Origin: Rhodovulum bhavnagarense
Lineage (GTDB): Bacteria; Pseudomonadota; Alphaproteobacteria; Rhodobacterales; Rhodobacteraceae
DNA: 64,000 bases
Assembly: GCF_004343505.1 (NCBI RefSeq)
Contig: NZ_SLXU01000010.1
Location: forward strand, 1-64,000
Reading direction: 5' to 3'
Shown: positions 21,002 to 30,680 of the stretch, in pieces
Position numbering within the stretch: position 1 is the stretch's first letter
How the letters are laid out: every line of letters begins with the position of its first letter
Made by a program: the position numbers and the translations under genes
The notes under the pieces: generated by a model
The model's database searches: none
The model's input: only the letters and a program-made list of their open reading frames with translations
What the model was told of the DNA's origin: nothing

Positions 21002-21667
21002 ATGAACCGTCTCTACCACGTGCCCCTCTCTCCGTTCTGCCGCAAGGTGCGTCTTGTTCTGGGCGAAAAGCGGATCGAGGTTGAACTGGTCGAGGAACGC
21101 TATTGGGAACGAGCCCCCGATTTCCTGCGCCGCAACCCGGCGGCGAAAGTTCCGGTGTTGCGCATGGATGGCCGCACCATGGCCGAAAGCCATGCAATCT
21201 GCGAATATATCGAAGAGGTTCATCCCGATCCGCGCCTGATGCCCGCCTCTGCCGGCGAGCGTTACGAGGTGCGCCGCCTGACAGGCTGGTTCGATGACAA
21301 GTTCCATTCCGAGGTGACGTCGAAACTGTTATACGAGCGCGTCAACAAGAAGGTTTCCGGCCAGGGCTATCCCGACAGCCGCAATGTCAAGGCCGGTGCG
21401 CAGGCGATCAAGTATCATCTCGATTACATGGGCTGGCTGCTGGATCAGCGCAGGTGGCTGGCGGGCGATACGATGACGCTGGCCGATTTTACCGCCGCTG
21501 CGCATCTGTCCAGCCTCGACTATATCTCGGACGTGGACTGGAACCGCAACGCCAATGTCAAGGACTGGTACGCGAAGATAAAGTCGCGCCCTGCCTTTCG
21601 CAGCATCCTGGCCGACCAGGTGCCGGGATTCCCGCCGCCTGCGCATTATGCGAACCTGGACTTTTGA
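21002..21667 (+). CDS. glutathione S-transferase family protein
   Basis: The product has 221 residues. The thioredoxin-like N-terminal domain begins [20 protein letters not shown], with SPFCRK at the place of the catalytic Ser/Cys, and contains the cis-Pro and glutathione-binding AKVPVLR and [10 protein letters not shown]. The helical C-terminal domain contains [11 protein letters not shown]. The specific reaction is unknown. ATG 21002 is chosen, but GTG 20993 (VTRMNRL) lies closer to GAGGGGAAAG and may be the true start. Its TGA overlaps the TTG start of queG by three bases (TTGA), so the pair is translationally coupled. Confidence 0.88.
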   Translation: MNRLYHVPLSPFCRKVRLVLGEKRIEVELVEERYWERAPDFLRRNPAAKVPVLRMDGRTMAESHAICEYIEEVHPDPRLMPASAGERYEVRRLTGWFDDKFHSEVTSKLLYERVNKKVSGQGYPDSRNVKAGAQAIKYHLDYMGWLLDQRRWLAGDTMTLADFTAAAHLSSLDYISDVDWNRNANVKDWYAKIKSRPAFRSILADQVPGFPPPAHYANLDF

Positions 21668-22704
21668 GCGCCGCGCTGAAAGCCCGCCTTGCCGAGACGG
21701 CCCGCGACGAGGGCTTTGCCGCGATGGGCGTGTGCCGCCCCGATGCGATCCCCCATGCCCCCGCCCGGCTGGCCGAATTCGTTGCGCAGGGCCGGCAGGG
21801 CCAGATGGCCTGGATGGCCGAGCGCATGGGATGGCGGGGAAATCCCGCCGCGCTTTGGCCCGAGGCGCGCGCCATCATCAGTTTCGCCGAACCCTACACC
21901 CCGGCGCATGATCCGCTGGCGGTGCTGGACCGGCCTGACCGGGGCGCGATCTCGGTCTACGCGCAAAACCGCGATTACCATGACGTTTTGAAAAAGCGGC
22001 TCAAACGGGTGGGACGCTGGCTGCTGGAACAGGCGCCGGAGCACCAGATCAAGGTTTTCGTCGATACTGCCCCGGTGATGGAAAAGCCGCTGGCGCAGGC
22101 GGCGGGCCTGGGGTGGCAGGGCAAGCACACGAACCTGTTGGGCCGCGATCTGGGCAACTGGTTCTTTCTTGGGCTGATCTTCACCACGCTGGACCTGCCT
22201 CCCGATGCGCCCGAGGCGGAACATTGCGGCAGTTGCACCGCCTGTCTGGACGCCTGCCCCACGGGCGCGTTTCCGGCCCCGTTCCAACTGGATGCGCGGC
22301 GCTGCATTTCGTATCTGACGATCGAGCACAAGGGGCCGGTGGATGGGGAATTGCGCGCCTTGATGGGCAACCGCATCTATGGCTGTGACGATTGCCTGGG
22401 CGTTTGCCCCTGGAACAAGTTTGCGGTCGCGGCGCGTGAGGTGAAATACCTTGCCCGCCCTGACCTGATCGAACCGCCCCTGGCCGAGCTGGCGGCGCTG
22501 GACGATGCCGCGTTTCGCGCGCGATTTTCCGGCTCGCCGGTCAAGCGGATCGGGCGCGGCCGGTTCGTGCGTAATGTCTGCTATGCCATCGGCAATTCGG
22601 GTGACCCGACGCTGTCATCCGTGGTTGCGGCACTGACCGACGACCAGGACGCGGCCGTGGCCGATGCGGCGCGATGGGCGTTGGCGCGTCTTGGAGGGGC
22701 CTGA
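21664..22704 (+). CDS. queG: epoxyqueuosine reductase
   Basis: This 346-residue cobalamin- and iron-sulfur-dependent enzyme makes the last step of tRNA queuosine synthesis. Two ferredoxin-type clusters are bound by [16 protein letters not shown] and by CISYLTIEH plus [11 protein letters not shown]. The C-terminal HEAT-like tail ends in [12 protein letters not shown]. The start is TTG 21664 overlapping the GST stop; the first downstream ATG would cut into the conserved N-terminus, and the longer open frame upstream is shadow of the GST gene. No other queuosine gene is adjacent. Confidence 0.93.
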   Translation: MSAALKARLAETARDEGFAAMGVCRPDAIPHAPARLAEFVAQGRQGQMAWMAERMGWRGNPAALWPEARAIISFAEPYTPAHDPLAVLDRPDRGAISVYAQNRDYHDVLKKRLKRVGRWLLEQAPEHQIKVFVDTAPVMEKPLAQAAGLGWQGKHTNLLGRDLGNWFFLGLIFTTLDLPPDAPEAEHCGSCTACLDACPTGAFPAPFQLDARRCISYLTIEHKGPVDGELRALMGNRIYGCDDCLGVCPWNKFAVAAREVKYLARPDLIEPPLAELAALDDAAFRARFSGSPVKRIGRGRFVRNVCYAIGNSGDPTLSSVVAALTDDQDAAVADAARWALARLGGA

Positions 22705-22768
22705 TCCGGCGCTTTGCAAGTCACGGGGGCGGGCGTAAGAAGGTCTTGTTTCCTTACATGCCGTTGCC

Positions 22769-23692
22769 ATGAATCCCGCCCGCGCCATTGCCCTGAAACT
22801 TGCCGCCGTGACTTTGTTCGTGGCGATGTCCGCGCTGATAAAGGTCAGCGCCGCCGAGGTGCCGCCAGGCCAGGCCGTGTTTTTCCGTTCGTTCTTTGCA
22901 ATCCCGGTGATCGTGATCTGGTTGGCCGCGCGTGGCGACCTGGCCGCGGGGCTGCGCACCCGCGACCCGCTGGGGCATCTGGGCCGCGGGGTGATCGGGG
23001 TGATGGCGATGGGGCTGATGTTCACTGCGCTGGGGCTGTTGCCGCTGCCCGAGGTTACGGCGATCGGCTATGCCACGCCGCTGTTGATCGTGATTTTCGC
23101 GGCACTTTTCCTTGGTGAACGGGTGCGGATGTTTCGCCTGGCGGCGGTCGGGTTGGGCCTGGTGGGGGTGCTGATCGTGCTGTGGCCGCGCCTGTCGGCG
23201 CTGGATGGGGGCGAAACCGGCCGGCAAGAGGCGATCGGTGCGCTGATCATGCTGGGCGGTGCTACCTGTGCGGCCCTGGCACAGGTCATGGTGCGCAAGC
23301 TGGTTCAACGCGAGCGCACAGAGGCCATCGTGTTCTGGTTCTCGATCATCGCCTCGGTTCTGTCGCTGTTGACGATGCCCTTTGGCTGGACATGGCCCAG
23401 CCCAGCGGTCGCGGTCATGCTGGTTCTGGCGGGGCTGATCGGGGGCGTGGCGCAGGTCTGCCTGACGCTGTCCTACCGTCATGCCGAGGCTGCGGTGGTT
23501 GCGCCCTTCGATTATGCTTCGCTCCTGCTTGCGCTGGTGGTGGGCTATGCGGTGTTCGACGAGGTGCCCACGCCTGCGATGCTGGCCGGCGCGGGGCTGG
23601 TGATCGCGGCGGGTATCCTGATCATCTGGCGCGAGCGGCAATTGGGGCTGGAACGGGGTCGCGCCCGTCAGGGCACAACCCCGCAGGGCTAG
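22769..23692 (+). CDS. EamA/DMT-family transporter
   Basis: The product is 307 residues with ten predicted membrane helices in two EamA repeats. The first repeat is recognised by FFRSFFAIPVIVIWL and EVTAIGYATPLLIVIFAALFLGE, the second by EAAVVAPFDYASLLLALVVGYAVFDE. These carry metabolites out of the cell in many cases, but this substrate is unknown. The ATG is 64 bases after queG with only a weak ribosome site. It converges on ilvE with 5 bases between them. A second, unrelated EamA gene is at 33.6 kb. Confidence 0.88.
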   Translation: MNPARAIALKLAAVTLFVAMSALIKVSAAEVPPGQAVFFRSFFAIPVIVIWLAARGDLAAGLRTRDPLGHLGRGVIGVMAMGLMFTALGLLPLPEVTAIGYATPLLIVIFAALFLGERVRMFRLAAVGLGLVGVLIVLWPRLSALDGGETGRQEAIGALIMLGGATCAALAQVMVRKLVQRERTEAIVFWFSIIASVLSLLTMPFGWTWPSPAVAVMLVLAGLIGGVAQVCLTLSYRHAEAAVVAPFDYASLLLALVVGYAVFDEVPTPAMLAGAGLVIAAGILIIWRERQLGLERGRARQGTTPQG

Positions 23693-23697
23693 GTGGG

Positions 23698-24561
23698 CTA
23701 TTCCCGCACCAGCCGTTCATAGGCGTCGGCCATGTCGCGGGTGAGCGCGCCCACCTCGAAATTGTAATCGCCGATCTGGCCCACGGGCGTCACCTCTGCC
23801 GCGGTGCCGGTCAGCCAGCATTGCTGGAACCCTTCCAGTTCGGTGGGCTCGATATGGCGTTCATGCACGCATACGCCGCGTTCCTTGAGCATCGCGATCA
23901 CGGTTTGCCGGGTGATGCCGTTGAGGAAACAGTCGGGTTTGGGGGTGTGGACCTCGCCATCCTTGACGAAAAAAATGTTGGCCCCGGTCGCCTCGGCCAC
24001 ATAGCCGCGATAGTCGAACATCATCGCATCCGAACAACCCTTGGCCTCGGCCGCGTGTTTGGACATGGTGCAGATCATGTAAAGACCGGCGGCCTTGGCC
24101 TGGCTGGGCGCGGTTTCGGGGCTTGGGCGTTTCCATTTAGAAATGTCCAACTTGGCGCCGCGCGTCTTGGCATCGCCGTAATAGGCGCCCCATTCCCAGA
24201 CCGCGACAGCCATGCGCACCGGGTTACGGCGGCTTGCGACGCCCATATCCTCGCCGGCGCCGCGCCAGGCCAGCGCGCGCACATACGCGTCGGACAGGCC
24301 GTTGGCCTGCATCACCTCGGCCTTGGCGGCCTCGATCTCCTCCACCGAATAGGGGATCTCGAAGTCGATGAGGTTGGCTGACTGCCTCAGCCGCTCTGAA
24401 TGTTCGCGCGACTTGAAGATCTTGCCGCCATAGGCGCGTTCGCCCTCGAATACGGACGAGGCATAATGCATCGCGTGGGTCAGGATGTGGACGTTGGCCT
24501 CGCGCCAAGGCTGTAGTGTCCCGTCCATCCAGATAAAGCCGTCGCGGTCGTCATAGGCAGA
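23698..24561 (-). CDS. ilvE: branched-chain amino-acid aminotransferase
   Basis: This 287-residue fold-type IV PLP enzyme transfers amino groups between Ile, Leu or Val and 2-oxoglutarate. The N-terminus MSAYDDRDGFIWMDG is typical. The likely PLP lysine is K157 in SQAKAAGLYM, and GYVAEATGANIFFVKDG and LNGITRQTV complete the site. ATG 24561 has AGGAAAGGA 10 bases upstream; the open frame extends to 24660 but without a good start. It is divergent from petP with 190 bases between them, and both genes may share control. Confidence 0.94.
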   Translation of the reverse strand, partial: SAYDDRDGFIWMDGTLQPWREANVHILTHAMHYASSVFEGERAYGGKIFKSREHSERLRQSANLIDFEIPYSVEEIEAAKAEVMQANGLSDAYVRALAWRGAGEDMGVASRRNPVRMAVAVWEWGAYYGDAKTRGAKLDISKWKRPSPETAPSQAKAAGLYMICTMSKHAAEAKGCSDAMMFDYRGYVAEATGANIFFVKDGEVHTPKPDCFLNGITRQTVIAMLKERGVCVHERHIEPTELEGFQQCWLTGTAAEVTPVGQIGDYNFEVGALTRDMADAYERLVRE

Positions 24562-24613
24562 CATCGCCTTTGTCCTTTCCTCTGCGCTGAAATACGCTTT
24601 CATTTGTCGAATA

Positions 24614-24657
24614 TTGCGCAAATTAGGTCCGATATGGGCACAATGTTGCGCCAAATT
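24614..24657. repeat. direct repeat in the ilvE-petP divergent promoter region
   Basis: TTGCGCAAATT (24614-24624) and TTGCGCCAAATT (24646-24657) are near-identical direct copies 32 bases apart, close to three helical turns. The first contains the palindrome TTGCGCAA. This is a candidate operator for ilvE or petP. Confidence 0.4.
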
Positions 24658-24751
24658 CACGGTTCGCTATCAGTTGAGTCTTGGAAAGTCAACAAGGCTG
24701 ACATAAGGTTGCCCGAGTATTGAACTATCTGCATAGCTATTGGGGTATTCT

Positions 24752-25264
24752 ATGGCCGAAGGAATGCCAGCCGTGGCCCAAACCGGCAAAAGCCTGCTTT
24801 ACCTGACCGACGAGCAGCTTCGAAAAGGGACCGAGGCGATGTTCTTTGCCTATCGGGGTTTTACCGCCGATCCTGACCGTATCCTGCAACAGCATGGATA
24901 TGGCCGGGCCCATCATCGGGCAATTCATTTCATCCACCGGGCGCCGGGCACAACGGTGAACAACTTGCTGTCGATCCTGGGGGTGACCAAGCAATCGCTC
25001 AACCGCGTTCTGCGCGCGCTGATCGCGGATGGCCTGGTCGAAAGCCGGATAGGTGCCCGCGACAAGCGTGAGCGGCATCTTTTCCTGACTGAAACGGGTG
25101 CCGAATTGGAACGCCAGCTTTCCGATGCCCAGCGTGAGCGGATGCGCGCGGCCTATCGCGCGGCCGGGCCCGAGGCCGTGGCGGGGTTTCGCCAGGTGCT
25201 GGAGGCGATGATGGACCCCGAGCAGCGCCGTCATTTCCAGCGGCTTTCGGACAGGGGTGTCTGA
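24752..25264 (+). CDS. petP: MarR-family regulator, probable PetP
   Basis: The product is 170 residues from ATG 24752 (an in-frame ATG at 24740 is an alternative). The winged-helix core is visible: VNNLLSILGVTKQSLNRVLRALIADGLVESR as helix-turn-helix, and GARDKRERHLFLTETGAEL as wing. Its stop overlaps the start of a response regulator by 8 bases. A MarR protein fused by overlap to an OmpR-type regulator is the arrangement of petP-petR, which in Rhodobacter capsulatus lies just upstream of the bc1 genes and is needed for growth. Here petABC is about 13 kb away. The name is given by synteny and size and is moderately certain. Confidence 0.8.
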   Translation: MAEGMPAVAQTGKSLLYLTDEQLRKGTEAMFFAYRGFTADPDRILQQHGYGRAHHRAIHFIHRAPGTTVNNLLSILGVTKQSLNRVLRALIADGLVESRIGARDKRERHLFLTETGAELERQLSDAQRERMRAAYRAAGPEAVAGFRQVLEAMMDPEQRRHFQRLSDRGV

Positions 25265-25973
25265 GACCGTGAACGGGCCGGCCGGGATACATCTGTTGAT
25301 CGTCGATGACGATGCCCGTATCCGTGATCTCTTGCGAAAATTCCTGGTGCGGCACGGGTTCTGGGTCAGCGTGGCGCGCGATGCGGCACATGCGCGGCGG
25401 TTGCTGGATGGGCTGGAATTCGATCTGATCGTCATGGATGTCATGATGCCGGGCGAGGACGGGATCGCGTTGACCCGCGCATTGCGGACCCGGATCGCGA
25501 CACCGATCCTGTTGCTGACCGCGCGGGGCGAAGCCACGGATCGTATCGCTGGGCTGGAGGCGGGGGCCGACGACTATCTTGTCAAACCGTTCGAGCCCAG
25601 GGAATTGCTGTTGCGGATCAACGCGATCTTGCGCCGGATGCCCGCCGAAGAGGGGTCGGTGGATCTGCCCAAGGTGCTGCATCTGGGCCCCTTGCGCTAT
25701 GACGTCGCCCGCGGCGAGCTATGGCAAGGTGAGACGCGCGTGCGCCTGACTGGGACCGAGGCACAGCTCATGCGCATCTTTTCCGCCGCCGCGGGCGAGC
25801 CGGTCAGCCGGGCGCGCCTGGTCGAGGAGTTGGGCCGCGACGACGGGCAGGCGCAGGAGCGGGCAATCGACGTGCAGATTACCCGCCTGCGCCGCAAGCT
25901 GGAATCCGACCCCAAGCAGCCCCGTTATCTGCAAACCGTGCGCGGGGCGGGCTATATGCTGGCCCCTGATTGA
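25257..25973 (+). CDS. petR: OmpR-type response regulator, probable PetR
   Basis: The product is 238 residues. A receiver (residues about 11-125) has acidic pocket DDD at 17-19, phospho-acceptor D61 in MDVMMPGEDG and K110 in LVKPFEP. A C-terminal winged helix (about 140-236) contains RAIDVQITRLRRKLE and the end YLQTVRGAGYMLAPD. The start is GTG 25257, 8 bases inside petP; GTG 25269 is an alternative. No histidine kinase gene is beside it, as is the case for petR in R. capsulatus. It probably controls respiratory or photosynthetic functions, inferred from that homology. Confidence 0.88.
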   Translation: MSETVNGPAGIHLLIVDDDARIRDLLRKFLVRHGFWVSVARDAAHARRLLDGLEFDLIVMDVMMPGEDGIALTRALRTRIATPILLLTARGEATDRIAGLEAGADDYLVKPFEPRELLLRINAILRRMPAEEGSVDLPKVLHLGPLRYDVARGELWQGETRVRLTGTEAQLMRIFSAAAGEPVSRARLVEELGRDDGQAQERAIDVQITRLRRKLESDPKQPRYLQTVRGAGYMLAPD

Positions 25974-26073
25974 GGGCAGGGATATCCGTGGCAGGGCGAA
26001 CCGCCCGCAGGCCCGATGCCGTCATGGCGCCGCGCCTGTTCCAATCGCGCCGGGCTTGGTCTAGCGTTGCGAA

Positions 26074-27009
26074 ATGACTACCGCGCTCCTGACCCATCCC
26101 GATTGCCTGGGCCACCTGGTGCCGCCGGGCCATCCCGAGCGGCCCGAGCGGTTGAAGGCGGTGACCGAGGTCCTGGCCGCCGATTCCTTTGCGCCGCTTT
26201 TGCGCATCCCCGCGCCGCTGGCCCATGAAGAGGCGGTGCTGCGTGCCCATCCCCGGATTTATCTCGATATCCTCAAGGCTGAGATCCCGGCCTCTGGTTT
26301 CGTGGCGCTTGACGCCGATACGCATGTGTCGCCCGGTTCGATAGAGGCCGCGTTGCGCGCGCTGGGGGCGGTTTTGCGCGGGGTCGACATGGTGATGGGC
26401 GCAGAGGTGACAAACGCCTTTGCCGCCGTGCGCCCGCCCGGCCACCATGCCGAGGAAAACCGCGCAATGGGATTCTGCCTGTTTTCCAACGTGGCGATCG
26501 CTGCGAAATACGCGCTGGATCACCACGGCCTGTCCCGCGTCGCGGTGATCGATTTCGACGTGCATCACGGCAACGGCACCCAGGCGATTCTCTGGGACGA
26601 ACCGCGCGCGCTGTTCGTATCGACCCACCAGATGCCGCTATGGCCCTTTACCGGTTCGCCGGATGAAAAAGGGGCCCACGACAACGTGCTGAACGTGCCC
26701 CTGCCACCCCGTTCGGATGGGGAACGCTTTCGCGGCGAGGTTGAGGGCCGCGTGCTGCCGCGGCTTCAGGCCTTTGCCCCCGAGCTGGTGCTTGTCTCGG
26801 CGGGGTTCGACGCACATACCGCCGATCCTCTGGCGCAGTTGCATCTGCGCGAGGATGATTTCGCCTGGGTCACCGAACGCCTGTGCGACATCGCCGACGC
26901 CCATTGCGGCGGGCGGCTGGTCTCGACACTGGAGGGTGGATATGATCTGGATGCGCTGGCCGCGTGCGTTGCGGCGCATGTAAAGGTTCTGATGGAGCGG
27001 GGGGTATGA
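26074..27009 (+). CDS. histone deacetylase family (arginase-fold) deacetylase
   Basis: The product is 311 residues with the full zinc-hydrolase signature. RPPGHHAEENRAMGFCLFSN contains the active-site His pair, VIDFDVHHGNGTQ supplies metal ligands, and later come SAGFDAH and LEGGYD. Bacterial members remove acetyl groups from polyamines, proteins or small amides; the substrate is unknown. It overlaps xseB by 4 bases (ATGA) and so heads the xseB-ispA-dxs run. About 100 bases separate it from petR. Linking a deacetylase to isoprenoid genes is common in Rhodobacterales as I recall but has no clear explanation. Confidence 0.9.
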   Translation: MTTALLTHPDCLGHLVPPGHPERPERLKAVTEVLAADSFAPLLRIPAPLAHEEAVLRAHPRIYLDILKAEIPASGFVALDADTHVSPGSIEAALRALGAVLRGVDMVMGAEVTNAFAAVRPPGHHAEENRAMGFCLFSNVAIAAKYALDHHGLSRVAVIDFDVHHGNGTQAILWDEPRALFVSTHQMPLWPFTGSPDEKGAHDNVLNVPLPPRSDGERFRGEVEGRVLPRLQAFAPELVLVSAGFDAHTADPLAQLHLREDDFAWVTERLCDIADAHCGGRLVSTLEGGYDLDALAACVAAHVKVLMERGV

Positions 27010-27248
27010 CCGACAAGCCTGTTGCCGAGATGAGTTTCGAAGAGGCCATGGCCGCGCTGGAGGCCGCTGTGGCCGCGCTGGAACGGGGCGACGTGCCGCT
27101 GGAAGAGTCGATCAACCTCTCGCAGCATGCCGCGGAACTGAAACGCCATTGCGAGAAGAAGCTCAAGGACGCCGAGGAAAAGGTCGCCGCCATCGCGCTG
27201 GATGGCGAGGGCAACCCGACGGGCACCGCGCCGGTCGAGGGTCTTTGA
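27006..27248 (+). CDS. xseB: exodeoxyribonuclease VII small subunit
   Basis: This 80-residue helical protein has the family pattern SFEEAMAALEAAVAALERGD, VPLEESINLSQHAAELKRHC and KLKDAEEKV. XseB binds the large subunit XseA and is required for single-strand exonuclease activity; xseA is not in this window. The start ATG overlaps the stop of the deacetylase gene, and the next gene begins 3 bases after its stop. The xseB-ispA-dxs order is the well-known arrangement in many proteobacteria. Confidence 0.95.
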   Translation: MTDKPVAEMSFEEAMAALEAAVAALERGDVPLEESINLSQHAAELKRHCEKKLKDAEEKVAAIALDGEGNPTGTAPVEGL

Positions 27249-27251
27249 CTC

Positions 27252-28121
27252 ATGTTCGAGGCGCAACTGAAATCCGCCGCCGCGCGGATCGAAACCCGCC
27301 TTGCATCGGCCCTGGCAGGGGCCGCAGACCAGCCCGTGACCCACGCGATGCGCTATGCGGTGTCGGGGGGCAAGCGGCTGCGCGGCTTCCTGGTGATCGA
27401 GGGCGCGGCGCTTTACGGCATTCCGGCGGAACAGGCGGTCCACGCTGCCGCCGCGATCGAGGCGTTGCACGCCTATAGCCTCGTGCATGACGATATGCCC
27501 TGCATGGACAATGACGATCTGCGCCGCGGCCAGCCGACCGTGCATGTCAAATGGGACGACGGCACCGCCGTTCTGGCGGGCGATGCGTTGCAGACGCTGG
27601 CCTTCGAGATGCTGGCCGATCCGTCTTGCCACCAGGACCCGACCGTGCGGATCGATCTGGTCGCCTCGCTGGCCCGGGCCTCGGGGATCGACGGGATGGT
27701 TCTGGGCCAAGCCCAGGATATCGCCGCCGAAACCGCCGGCCGGCCCCTGACGCTGGACGAGATCACCGACTTGCAGGCCAACAAGACAGGCGCGCTTATC
27801 CGCTGGTCTGCCGAGGCGGGTGCGCGTCTGGCCCGTGCCGATATCGCGCCGCTGTCGGGCTATGCCACCGCGCTGGGACTGGCCTTTCAGATTGCCGATG
27901 ACATTCTTGATGTCGAAGGCGACAGCGAAAAGACCGGCAAGCGCGTGCAAAAGGATGCCGCGGCGGGCAAGGCGACCTTTGTCTCGCTCTTGGGGCTGGA
28001 CGGGGCTCGTGCCCGTGCGCGCGCGCTGGTCGAAGAGGCCGAAACCGCGCTTGCGGTGTTCGGTGACCGGGCAGATCCCTTGCGGGCGGCGGCCCGCTTC
28101 GTTATTGCCCGCGAAGCCTGA
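27252..28121 (+). CDS. ispA: farnesyl/geranyl diphosphate synthase (short-chain polyprenyl synthetase)
   Basis: The product is 289 residues. The first Asp-rich motif is [10 protein letters not shown] and the second is DDILD, both needed to bind diphosphate through magnesium. [11 protein letters not shown] near the N-terminus binds isopentenyl diphosphate. It condenses dimethylallyl and isopentenyl diphosphates into farnesyl diphosphate, feeding quinones, undecaprenol and carotenoids if present. ATG 27252 is 3 bases after xseB and dxs follows. Residues before the first Asp motif ([10 protein letters not shown]) fit the farnesyl type. Confidence 0.95.
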   Translation: MFEAQLKSAAARIETRLASALAGAADQPVTHAMRYAVSGGKRLRGFLVIEGAALYGIPAEQAVHAAAAIEALHAYSLVHDDMPCMDNDDLRRGQPTVHVKWDDGTAVLAGDALQTLAFEMLADPSCHQDPTVRIDLVASLARASGIDGMVLGQAQDIAAETAGRPLTLDEITDLQANKTGALIRWSAEAGARLARADIAPLSGYATALGLAFQIADDILDVEGDSEKTGKRVQKDAAAGKATFVSLLGLDGARARARALVEEAETALAVFGDRADPLRAAARFVIAREA

Positions 28122-28152
28122 GATGCGCAAAACGCCCAAGGAGGGCAAGGAT

Positions 28153-30081
28153 TTGACCGATCTTCCGACCACCCCGCTGCTGGACCGTGTGTCGAGCCCC
28201 TCCGATCTCAAGGGCTTGTCCGATGCCGAGTTGACAGAACTGGCGGGCGAGGTCCGGCAGGAAATGATCGGCGCGGTGTCACAGACCGGTGGCCATCTGG
28301 GTGCCGGGCTGGGCGTGGTGGAACTGACCGTCGCGTTGCATGCAGTGTTCGACACGCCGCGCGACCGGCTGGTCTGGGATGTCAGCCATCAATGCTATCC
28401 GCACAAGATCCTGACCGGGCGGCGCGACCGCATGACCACGCTGCGCCAAAAGGATGGTCTGTCGGGCTTTTGCAAGCGCAAGGAAAGCGAATACGACGCC
28501 TTTGGTGCGGGGCATAGTTCGACCTCGATTTCCGCCGCCCTCGGGTTTGCAGTTTCGCGCGAATTGGGCAGTGCCCCCGAGGCAGGGGTAGGCGATGCCA
28601 TCGCGATCATCGGCGACGGTGCGCTGACGGGGGGCATGGCGTTCGAGGCGTTGAATCACGCCGGCCACCTGGGCACGCGGGTGATCGTGATCCTGAACGA
28701 CAACGAGATGTCCATCGCGCCGCCCGTGGGGGCGATGTCGCGCTATCTCAACCGCCTTTATGCCGGTGCGCCCTTCCAGGAGTTCAAGTCGCTGGCCAAG
28801 GGCGCGGTGCGCCACCTGCCCTCGCCGCTGCAAGAGGGAGCCAAGCGCGCCAAGGACCTGATCAAGCATGTCACGGTCGGTGGCACCCTGTTCGAGGAGC
28901 TGGGCTTTTCCTATGTGGGCCCGATCGACGGGCATGACATGGATCAGTTGCTGACGATCCTGCGTACCGTCAAGACGCGGGCCACCGGGCCGATGCTGCT
29001 TCATGTCATCACGCAAAAGGGCAAGGGCTATGCCCCCGCCGAGGCGGCCGCCGACCGGTGTCACGGGGTTTCGAAATTCGACATCGTTACGGGCGAGCAG
29101 AAAAAGAGCCCGGCCAACGCCCCCTCTTATACCAAGGTATTCGCGAATGCCCTGATCGCCGAGGCCAAGGCCGATCGCAAGGTGGTTGCGATCACGGCCG
29201 CGATGCCCGATGGAACCGGGCTGAACCTGTTTGCCGAACGCTTCCCCGAACGCTGTTTCGACGTGGGAATCGCCGAACAGCATGGCGTGACCTTTGCCGC
29301 GGGCCTTGCGGCGGGTGGGCAGAAACCCTTTGTCGCGATCTACTCGACTTTCCTGCAACGCGGGTACGACCAGATCGTGCATGACGTGGCGATCCAGCGC
29401 CTGCCGGTCCGTTTTGCCATTGACCGGGCCGGGCTGGTCGGTGCCGATGGTGCGACCCATGCGGGGGCCTATGACGTGGCATTCCTGGCCAACCTGCCGG
29501 GTTTCGTGGTGATGGCCGCCGCCGACGAGTCTGAATTGATGCACATGGTTGCCACCGCCGCGGCCCATGACGAGGGGCCCATCGCCTTTCGCTTTCCGCG
29601 GGGCGAGGGCGTGGGCGTGGACCTGCCCGATAGGGGTGTGCCACTGGAAATCGGCAAGGGCCGCATGATCCAGGAGGGCGCCAGGGTCGCGCTTTTGAAT
29701 TTTGGCGCCCGGCTGAAAGAAGTGAAAGAGGCCGCGCAGATGTTGGCCGCCAAGGGCATCACGCCGACCATCGCGGATGCCCGTTTCGCCAAGCCGCTGG
29801 ACGAGGAGTTGATCCTGCGACTGGCGCGCGATCACGAGGCGCTGATCACCGTCGAGGAGGGCGCGGTTGGCGGCTTTGGCAGCCACGTGGCGCATCTTCT
29901 GGCTGAAAAGGGCGTCTTTGATACGGGGGTGAAATACCGTTCCATGGTTTTGCCCGACATTTTTATCGACCAGGCAAACCCGGCCGATATGTATGCGGTT
30001 GCGGGGATGAACGCCCCCGATATCGAGGCCAAGGTCCTGGACGTGTTGGGCGAGGCAGACGCGGCGGCCAGGCGGGCCTAG
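28153..30081 (+). CDS. dxs: 1-deoxy-D-xylulose-5-phosphate synthase
   Basis: This thiamine diphosphate enzyme, 642 residues, joins pyruvate and glyceraldehyde-3-phosphate in the first step of the MEP isoprenoid route. Motifs are [17 protein letters not shown], the cofactor motif GDGALTGG...NDNEMS, and in the second domain [12 protein letters not shown] and [16 protein letters not shown] choose TTG 28153 because AGGAGGGCAAGGA ends two bases before it (GGAGG core about 8 bases before); ATG 28123 (MRKTPKEG) is the alternative and gives 652 residues. It is the last gene of the run and converges on exoD, overlapping its end by 4 bases. Confidence 0.94.
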   Translation: MTDLPTTPLLDRVSSPSDLKGLSDAELTELAGEVRQEMIGAVSQTGGHLGAGLGVVELTVALHAVFDTPRDRLVWDVSHQCYPHKILTGRRDRMTTLRQKDGLSGFCKRKESEYDAFGAGHSSTSISAALGFAVSRELGSAPEAGVGDAIAIIGDGALTGGMAFEALNHAGHLGTRVIVILNDNEMSIAPPVGAMSRYLNRLYAGAPFQEFKSLAKGAVRHLPSPLQEGAKRAKDLIKHVTVGGTLFEELGFSYVGPIDGHDMDQLLTILRTVKTRATGPMLLHVITQKGKGYAPAEAAADRCHGVSKFDIVTGEQKKSPANAPSYTKVFANALIAEAKADRKVVAITAAMPDGTGLNLFAERFPERCFDVGIAEQHGVTFAAGLAAGGQKPFVAIYSTFLQRGYDQIVHDVAIQRLPVRFAIDRAGLVGADGATHAGAYDVAFLANLPGFVVMAAADESELMHMVATAAAHDEGPIAFRFPRGEGVGVDLPDRGVPLEIGKGRMIQEGARVALLNFGARLKEVKEAAQMLAAKGITPTIADARFAKPLDEELILRLARDHEALITVEEGAVGGFGSHVAHLLAEKGVFDTGVKYRSMVLPDIFIDQANPADMYAVAGMNAPDIEAKVLDVLGEADAAARRA

Positions 30082-30680
30082 AAAAATACGCCCGCCAGCG
30101 CCACACCGGCGCTGACAAAGGCGTAGCCTGCGATGATATAGGCGCCGTCCAGCGTCATCAGGCCGATCGCGAACAAAGTGATCGCACTTGCCGCGACCGT
30201 GGCCAGCATGGGCACGAATTCCATAAGCGGCATCACCAGCGTCACCGCGAGGCAGGTCAACAGCGCGACCGAACTCAGCGGCTGGCGCGTCAGGCGAAGC
30301 AGGCGGGGGCGGACATGCCGGTCGACCCAGCCGGCAGGGCGGCGCAGCCACTTGACCGCCCGGCACATCCGCCTGGCCGGGATACTGCGGCGGGCCAGCG
30401 TCCGCGGCAGCCACAGGCTGGAACGGCCAAACAGCATTTGCACTGTCACCAGCCCCATGATCAGCGCACCCATTGTCGGCATTCCGGGTATCGACGAGAC
30501 CGGCGAGACCAGGATCAGCGCGGGCAGCAACAAGAGTGGGGCAAAGGACCGTTCGCCCAAGCCTTGCACGATCTCGGCCACGCTGACCCGGTCGCTCTGG
30601 ATACTGGCAACCAGTCGGTCCAGAACTGCGTTGACGGTCAACGCCTCGCCGGACCGGTGCATCCCCTGGCCGTCATCCAT
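30078..30680 (-). CDS. ExoD-like membrane protein
   Basis: The product is 200 residues. It begins with a soluble stretch [32 protein letters not shown] typical of ExoD (exopolysaccharide synthesis) proteins, then four to five hydrophobic helices separated by a basic segment [14 protein letters not shown]-like. Rhizobial ExoD is linked to polysaccharide and alkali tolerance, but its biochemistry is unknown. ATG 30680 is chosen; it overlaps the SDR gene's end by 8 bases, and the longer open frame to 30836 lies inside that gene. It is convergent with dxs. Confidence 0.82.
   Translation of the reverse strand: MDDGQGMHRSGEALTVNAVLDRLVASIQSDRVSVAEIVQGLGERSFAPLLLLPALILVSPVSSIPGMPTMGALIMGLVTVQMLFGRSSLWLPRTLARRSIPARRMCRAVKWLRRPAGWVDRHVRPRLLRLTRQPLSSVALLTCLAVTLVMPLMEFVPMLATVAASAITLFAIGLMTLDGAYIIAGYAFVSAGVALAGVFF

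Noticed and set aside
28279-30414. 711-codon open frame on the minus strand
   Set aside because: It is the antisense of dxs and runs into exoD; dxs has all catalytic motifs on the plus strand.
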